Assembly (NCBI GenBank): GCA_030673725.1
Contig: DAOVIL010000002.1
Location: 1-14,854 of the forward strand
Length of the DNA stretch: 14,854 bases
DNA from: Candidatus Aenigmatarchaeota archaeon
GTDB lineage: Archaea; Aenigmatarchaeota; Aenigmatarchaeia; QMZP01
Direction of reading: 5' to 3'
The translations under genes and the position numbers were made by a program. A model generated the notes under the pieces. The model saw only the letters and a list, made by a program, of their open reading frames with translations. It did no database searches and had not been told where the DNA came from. Of the stretch, positions 11,905 to 14,854 are shown in pieces. How positions within the stretch are numbered: the stretch's first letter is position 1; each line of letters begins with the position of its first letter.

Positions 11905-12780
11905 TCACTTGTATTTGGCAATTAAGTACGTTGCGGCTATCATTATGGCCGCTCCCACGATCTGGATCGCTGTTATCCACTGGCCGAGCCAGAAGAACGC
12001 CAGCAGGGCGCCTGCTATCGGCTCCAGGGCCAGGACAGAGGCGACCACCCAAGGCTTGACAGATGCCAGGGCCTTGAACCAGAGGAACACGCCAAACACG
12101 TAGAAGAGTATGGCGTACACCAGGATGTAAGTCAACCCTGTCATGTCAGGCACCATCATAGTGATGGGAAGTACAAGGCCTATTATGGGAGCTATTATTA
12201 TCGCTGCTATGATGTTGGACGTAATGGTAAGCGTGGTGGGGTTTATCTTCTTGGATATCTTGGCAGAGGGGAGGTAGGAGTAAGCAAGGAACACTAGGGC
12301 AAGGATTACCAGCAAATCCCCCAGCATCACGTTCTGGGCGATGTCTGTGCTAAGGTCTGTGATGAAGAGGAAGCCTCCAAGGAGCAGGACTATTATCAGG
12401 ATTATCTTCCTGGCTGTCACCCTTTCCCTCAGGAGGATGGCGCTGTAAATTAGGACGAAGACCGGCTCGAAACGTAGCATGAAGATGGCGCGCATGGCGA
12501 TGGTCAGGCTGAAGCCTACCAGAAGGATGAGCTGGCCCAGGACGCACCGGAATATCACCACCTCTGCCAAGGGCCTCCTGAAGTCCCTCAGGAGCTGCCT
12601 GAACTGGAACTTCTCCCCCACTGCCTTTGCGAGGACAAAGAGGAAGACTATGGAGAGGATGTAGGCCAGAAGTGCCAGGACAAAGGGGTGCACAATCTTG
12701 GTGGCTACAGAAGCCACCACGATGCTGAAGGCTATGAAGACTGTGGACAGGCTTGCGATAAGAACGCCTTTGTCGTCCAT
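11905..12780 (-). CDS. EamA/DMT family transporter
   Basis: A 291-residue protein with about ten membrane helices and two EamA repeats. Repeat features are seen at the end of each half: MLRFEPVFVLIYSAILLRERVTARKI (first) and LALEPIAGALLAFFWLGQWITAIQIVGAAIMIAATYL (second), the typical P-x-x-x..E/Q pattern. Drug/metabolite exporters of this type move amino acids, nucleosides or other metabolites; the substrate is unknown. The ATG at 12780 is chosen because upstream codons in the same frame lie inside tRNA-Val. There is no ribosome binding site: the start codon is one nucleotide from the 3' end of tRNA-Val, so 3' processing of the tRNA would leave an essentially leaderless mRNA. Confidence 0.92.
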   Translation of the reverse strand: MDDKGVLIASLSTVFIAFSIVVASVATKIVHPFVLALLAYILSIVFLFVLAKAVGEKFQFRQLLRDFRRPLAEVVIFRCVLGQLILLVGFSLTIAMRAIFMLRFEPVFVLIYSAILLRERVTARKIILIIVLLLGGFLFITDLSTDIAQNVMLGDLLVILALVFLAYSYLPSAKISKKINPTTLTITSNIIAAIIIAPIIGLVLPITMMVPDMTGLTYILVYAILFYVFGVFLWFKALASVKPWVVASVLALEPIAGALLAFFWLGQWITAIQIVGAAIMIAATYLIAKYK

Positions 12781-12781
12781 A

Positions 12782-12855
12782 TGGGCCAGGGCGGATTCGA
12801 ACCGCCGATCTCCGCCTTGTAAGGGCGGCATCCTAACCAGCTAGACCACTGGCCC
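12782..12855 (-). tRNA. tRNA-Val(TAC)
   Basis: 74 nt, no intron, no CCA. Acceptor GGGCCAG/CTGGCCC, anticodon stem CCGCC/GGCGG with loop CT-TAC-AA (anticodon at 12819-12821), T arm GGCGG-TTCGAAT-CCGCC, discriminator A. It follows tRNA-Gly by 13 nt and directly precedes the EamA gene. Confidence 0.96.
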
Positions 12856-12868
12856 GGTATTCCAGTGA

Positions 12869-12939
12869 TGCGACCGCCGGGATTTGAACCCGGGTTATCA
12901 GCTTGGGAAGCTGAGGTCCTACCACTAGACTACGGTCGC
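12869..12939 (-). tRNA. tRNA-Gly(CCC)
   Basis: 71 nt, no intron, no CCA. Acceptor GCGACCG/CGGTCGC, D arm with GTC/GAC, anticodon stem TCAGC/GCTGA with loop TT-CCC-AA (anticodon at 12905-12907), T arm CCGGG-TTCAAAT-CCCGG, discriminator A. It is the first gene of the tRNA-Gly, tRNA-Val, EamA, HD, tRNA-Ala run. Confidence 0.96.
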
Positions 12940-12962
12940 TTATGTTATTAATTGGGTGAAGT

Positions 12963-12969
12963 ATTTATC
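12963..12969 (-). promoter_or_regulatory. TATA box of the tRNA-Gly transcription unit
   Basis: ATAAATA on the minus strand, centred about 27 bp before the 5' end of tRNA-Gly; it abuts the stop codon of the cysteine-cluster gene on the same strand. Confidence 0.55.
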
Positions 12970-13283
12970 TACTTTTTCACGTGCTTCCTGCAGAAATAGT
13001 GCCTGCATACCTGGGGCCTGGTGTCCCAGATTGAGCAGGAGGCCTTGTCCCTGTCCCTTCTCAGCCAGGGACAGTTGAAGAGCTCCTTCCCTGTCTCGGG
13101 GTCGAACCAGAGCTCTGCGTGAGTGAGGTTGCCGTTCTTCCACATCATCTTGGCTGTCTTGATTATGTCTGTACGCCTTTCCTCACGCCACCTCTTGACG
13201 TCATCATGCGTGGCTGTCAGCATGCCGCCGTATCCCATGCAGCACTTTCCGCACTGCTTGCATTCGAACTCCCTGATGGCCAT
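12969..13283 (-). CDS. YkgJ-type cysteine-cluster protein
   Basis: A 104-residue protein. The ATG at 13283 is chosen because a TATA box at 13304-13313 lies about 25 bp upstream; longer in-frame starts would include that box. Cysteines are Cys8, Cys11, Cys14-Cys15 (FECKQCGKCC), then Cys71 (NCPWL), Cys83, Cys93 and Cys98 (CSIWDTRPQVCRHYFC). This is the CxxCxxCC...CPxL...C.IY..RP..CR.F.C arrangement of the YkgJ/zinc- or iron-chelating cluster family. The biochemical role of the family is poorly known, with metal or Fe-S binding predicted. It is divergent from the metallophosphoesterase. Confidence 0.88.
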   Translation of the reverse strand: MAIREFECKQCGKCCMGYGGMLTATHDDVKRWREERRTDIIKTAKMMWKNGNLTHAELWFDPETGKELFNCPWLRRDRDKASCSIWDTRPQVCRHYFCRKHVKK

Positions 13284-13303
13284 AATAAATGTTCTCTTGT
13301 AAC

Positions 13304-13313
13304 ATTTAAAAAG
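13304..13313. promoter_or_regulatory. TATA element between divergent cysteine-cluster and metallophosphoesterase genes
   Basis: ATTTAAAAAG on plus, CTTTTTAAAT on minus. It is about 25 bp from the ATG at 13283 (minus) and about 31 bp from the ATG at 13339 (plus). Its near-symmetric TTTAAA core could support transcription both ways. Confidence 0.5.
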
Positions 13314-13338
13314 CCTCTTTACCATATCCTGAACCAAC

Positions 13339-14043
13339 ATGGCTAAATTTATCTACGCTACAGACCTACACGGGAGTCTCGACCTGTATGAGAAGCTCTT
13401 GAGATATGCAGTGAAGGAGCATGTGGACGCTATCCTGATAGGCGGGGACATAAGCCCGCTGGCAGCCATACCCATGCAGAGGGATTTCCTGCAGAACTAT
13501 CTTGTTCCCAGGCTGAGGGACTTCAGGAAGGAGCACAAGATAAGCATCTTCATCATAATGGGGAATGATGACTTCAGCGTGAACATGGATGTCCTGGAGA
13601 ATGCAGAGGAGGAGGGCATACTGAAGACCACCAACATGAAGGTGCACAAGTTCAGGGGCGTGTCCATAATCGGCTATTCCTACATAGCGCCCACGCCTTT
13701 CCTGATTAAGGACTGGGAGAGGCTCGAGCAGGAGATAAGGAAGGACCTGAAGGTATTGGCCAAGAAGAGCGACCCAAAGAAGACCATCTTCATGTTCCAT
13801 ATACCTCCCTTCAGGACCAAGCTTGACAGGCTCTGGAACGGGGAGAGCGCAGGCAGCGTCGCAGTGAAGGAGTTCATAGAGGAGATGCAGCCCCTTATCA
13901 CGCTGCACGGGCACATACATGAGTCAGCGGACATGTCAGGCGCCTGGAAGGAGAAATTCGGGAAGACTGTCAGCATAAACCCTGGCAACGCCAGGTATGT
14001 CGTATTTGATTCTGAGCTGAAGGATATCGAGCTGAAAGAATAG
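13339..14043 (+). CDS. Calcineurin-like metallophosphoesterase
   Basis: A 234-residue protein with the complete two-metal phosphoesterase motif set: DLHG (Asp9, His11), GGDI (Asp37), GNDD (Asn76, Asp77), FHIPP (His154) and HGHIHES (His190, His192). The compact length, with no signal peptide or membrane helix, puts it among cytosolic archaeal MPEs of the YfcE/Rv0805-like general type; the substrate (cyclic nucleotide, phosphodiester or nucleotide) cannot be told. No ribosome binding site is visible, consistent with a short-leader transcript from the shared TATA element. A run of five T (14057-14061) follows the stop. Confidence 0.92.
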   Translation: MAKFIYATDLHGSLDLYEKLLRYAVKEHVDAILIGGDISPLAAIPMQRDFLQNYLVPRLRDFRKEHKISIFIIMGNDDFSVNMDVLENAEEEGILKTTNMKVHKFRGVSIIGYSYIAPTPFLIKDWERLEQEIRKDLKVLAKKSDPKKTIFMFHIPPFRTKLDRLWNGESAGSVAVKEFIEEMQPLITLHGHIHESADMSGAWKEKFGKTVSINPGNARYVVFDSELKDIELKE

Positions 14044-14056
14044 GCATGCGTAATCC

Positions 14057-14065
14057 TTTTTAATA
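14057..14065 (+). promoter_or_regulatory. T tract/TATA-like box after metallophosphoesterase
   Basis: TTTTTAATA. The five T may terminate the metallophosphoesterase transcript; the same bases form a TATA-like box whose expected start point, about 26 bp on, is the G run at 14084-14089 that begins the kink-turn element. Confidence 0.35.
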
Positions 14066-14083
14066 CATCCCCGAACACTCAAT

Positions 14084-14124
14084 GGGGGGATGATGATATT
14101 GCTTTGACGGGCAATCTGACCCCC
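14084..14124 (+). ncRNA. Possible small box C/D-like kink-turn RNA
   Basis: In order: a G run (GGGGG, 14085-14089), consensus C box ATGATGA (14090-14096), arm ATTGC (14098-14102), loop TTTGACGG, arm GCAAT (14111-14115), consensus D box CTGA (14116-14119), and CCCCC (14120-14124) pairing with the G run. Stem, C/D internal loop and second stem together are the layout of a kink-turn bound by L7Ae. Only 19 nt separate the boxes, too short for a standard two-guide sRNA with C'/D'. It could be a single-guide or regulatory RNA, or chance. Confidence 0.42.
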
Positions 14125-14127
14125 GCC

Positions 14128-14430
14128 TTATGCTCCCAACCCCAGCTGCTCCTGTGCCTTTTCTCTGCGCCGCTGGAATTCCTTGTACAATACTTCCTGG
14201 AATTCTGGTGTTCTTACAGGATGGGTTTTTGGCACGTCGTCGTCCGGCTCAAAACAGTAGTTGCCCATTCCGTTGGCTGTGTGGGGATTGCGGATGCCCA
14301 GCCTTCTATAGGTGCCGTTCTCTCCCTCAGAAACGAGAAACACAAAAACGCCTATCTCCCTAAAATTAACGTCCAGACCGTACTTTTTGTTGAACCTGGC
14401 GATGGGGGTAGCAGCCTCTCCTCCTCCCAT
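14128..14430 (-). CDS. Hypothetical protein (100 aa)
   Basis: I do not recognise this protein. It begins MGGGEAATPIARF, has a beta-like segment GLDVNFREIGVFVFLVSE, a YRRLGIRNPHTANGMGNYCF turn region, an acidic EPDDDVP, and a C-terminal charged helix (FQEVLYKEFQRRREKAQEQLGLG). Charge and residue balance look like a real soluble protein, unlike the opposite-strand frame. No ribosome binding site precedes the ATG at 14430; a TATA-like box (14493-14500) read on this strand would leave a leader of about 40 nt. The start is therefore the least certain part. Confidence 0.55.
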   Translation of the reverse strand: MGGGEAATPIARFNKKYGLDVNFREIGVFVFLVSEGENGTYRRLGIRNPHTANGMGNYCFEPDDDVPKTHPVRTPEFQEVLYKEFQRRREKAQEQLGLGA

Positions 14431-14492
14431 GTTTATTACTATATCAGAGCACCCCTTTTGTCAGTTTCGATTGCAGGATTGTCGAGAAACCC

Positions 14493-14500
14493 TTATAAAA
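14493..14500 (+). promoter_or_regulatory. TATA box of the unknown gene at 14520
   Basis: TTATAAAA, centred about 24 bp before the ATG at 14520, fitting a leaderless mRNA. On the minus strand the same bases could start the divergent hypothetical gene. Confidence 0.55.
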
Positions 14501-14519
14501 TTTTCTGTCATCTTTCATT

Positions 14520-14843
14520 ATGACCCTCCCAAAATCAAGACTTGTCAGGAAGCAGAGCCTGAGGCATTACGGGAAAGACCTGGAGCAGGTTAGAGACAGT
14601 GAGGCCCAAATGATATACCTGGGAGGCGGGCAGCTGCCTTCCCTGAGCCTAAAGGTGTACGAACTGGATGGCATAGGACCGAAACATCTGGAGCATCTTG
14701 ACCGGGTCATCAGAACTTACCAAATCCTGAAGACTGGGGGGAACGTCGGGGTGGCGATACTCACAGGGTTCCAAAGAACGTATGTTCTGTATGGGGGTGA
14801 GATAACATTTCTGTCAGAAGATATGTGGAGCACTTTGTATTGA
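14520..14843 (+). CDS. Hypothetical protein (107 aa)
   Basis: No family recognised. The start is supported by the TATA box at 14493-14500 and absence of a ribosome binding site (leaderless). The N-terminus is basic (RLVRKQSLRHYGKDLEQVRDSEAQ) and helical-looking; then come GGGQLPSLSLKVYELDGIGPKHLEHLDRVIRTYQILKTGG and two beta-like hydrophobic strands (VGVAILTGF, TYVLYGGEITFL). No cysteines, signal peptide or membrane helix. It is the last complete gene; only 11 bases follow its stop in the window. Confidence 0.7.
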   Translation: MTLPKSRLVRKQSLRHYGKDLEQVRDSEAQMIYLGGGQLPSLSLKVYELDGIGPKHLEHLDRVIRTYQILKTGGNVGVAILTGFQRTYVLYGGEITFLSEDMWSTLY

Positions 14844-14854
14844 ATCAACCTGAC

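Noticed and set aside
11900..12052. Longer HD-protein frame extending into EamA
   Set aside because: The extra residues overlap EamA coding sequence and carry no HD-family features; the ATG at 11899 follows a GTGAT site.
12781..12831. Longer EamA reading frame starting inside tRNA-Val
   Set aside because: The extra 17 residues are translated tRNA sequence; the ATG at 12780 begins the first membrane segment properly.
14066..14092. CATCCCC/GGGGATG inverted repeat as a terminator hairpin
   Set aside because: The 13-nt loop and absence of a following T run argue against a terminator; the right arm is better explained by the kink-turn stem.
14104..14523. Open frame on the plus strand opposite the 100-residue hypothetical gene
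   Set aside because: Starts at TTG inside the kink-turn element, has shadow-like composition rich in Ser, Leu and Cys, and lacks a ribosome binding site; the minus frame looks more protein-like.
1..14854. CRISPR array, insertion sequence or rRNA gene
   Set aside because: No regularly spaced repeats, transposase motifs with terminal repeats, or rRNA signatures were seen.

Overview
The window is archaeal chromosomal DNA. Five things show this: an archaeal/eukaryotic-type clamp-loader small subunit (RfcS); archaeal families such as UPF0200, AK6/Fap7-type kinase, DUF116 and DUF5654; promoters with an A/T-rich TATA box about 25 bp upstream of the start codon, several giving leaderless mRNAs; ribosome binding sites of the GGTGA(T) or AAGGAG type; and tRNA genes without encoded CCA, three of which carry introns with bulge-helix-bulge (BHB) type junctions. 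Two introns are at non-canonical positions, which points to a lineage with a broad-specificity splicing endonuclease (known in Thermoproteota, Nanoarchaeum and ARMAN/Micrarchaeota-type DPANN). The exact phylum cannot be fixed from the sequence alone.

Layout. 1-1020: 3' part of a NodU/CmcH-type carbamoyltransferase, cut by the window edge. 1028-1636 (-): thymidylate kinase with an unusual P-loop. 1740-2802 (+): a visibly AT-rich two-gene cassette, a small AbrB-like protein followed by an HTH + LAGLIDADG protein, behind its own promoter with an inverted repeat. 5039-2818 (-): rfcS, UPF0200 P-loop protein, adk. 5099-7756 (+): AK6-type kinase, htpX, DUF116, Trm112-like, then an unknown protein with its own promoter. 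7827-8003 (+): tRNA-Ser(TGA) with a 95-nt intron. 10289-8005 (-): Sua5/TsaC, DUF457-type membrane protein and MFS transporter, closely packed. 10678-10379 (-): PRC-barrel protein. 10781-11237 (+): tRNA-Ser(GCT) with a 33-nt intron in the anticodon stem, then a DUF5654 membrane protein. 12939-11239 (-): tRNA-Gly(CCC), tRNA-Val(TAC), EamA transporter, HD phosphohydrolase, tRNA-Ala(GGC) with a 30-nt variable-loop intron. 13283-12969 (-) and 13339-14043 (+): divergent cysteine-cluster protein and metallophosphoesterase. 14084-14843: a possible kink-turn/box C/D-like small RNA and two unknown genes.

Functionally this is mostly housekeeping: nucleotide metabolism (tmk, adk, AK6, HD nucleotidase), replication (rfcS), translation and tRNA modification (Sua5, Trm112-like, five tRNAs), membrane proteostasis (htpX) and transporters. 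The accessory part is the AbrB/LAGLIDADG cassette. The most unusual signals are the non-canonical tRNA introns with identical splice-site bulges, four tRNA/CDS junctions separated by exactly one nucleotide, the lysine-less Walker A of thymidylate kinase, and the C/D-box kink-turn element near 14.1 kb. All intergenic stretches are under 300 bases; their contents are listed as promoters, repeats or terminators.
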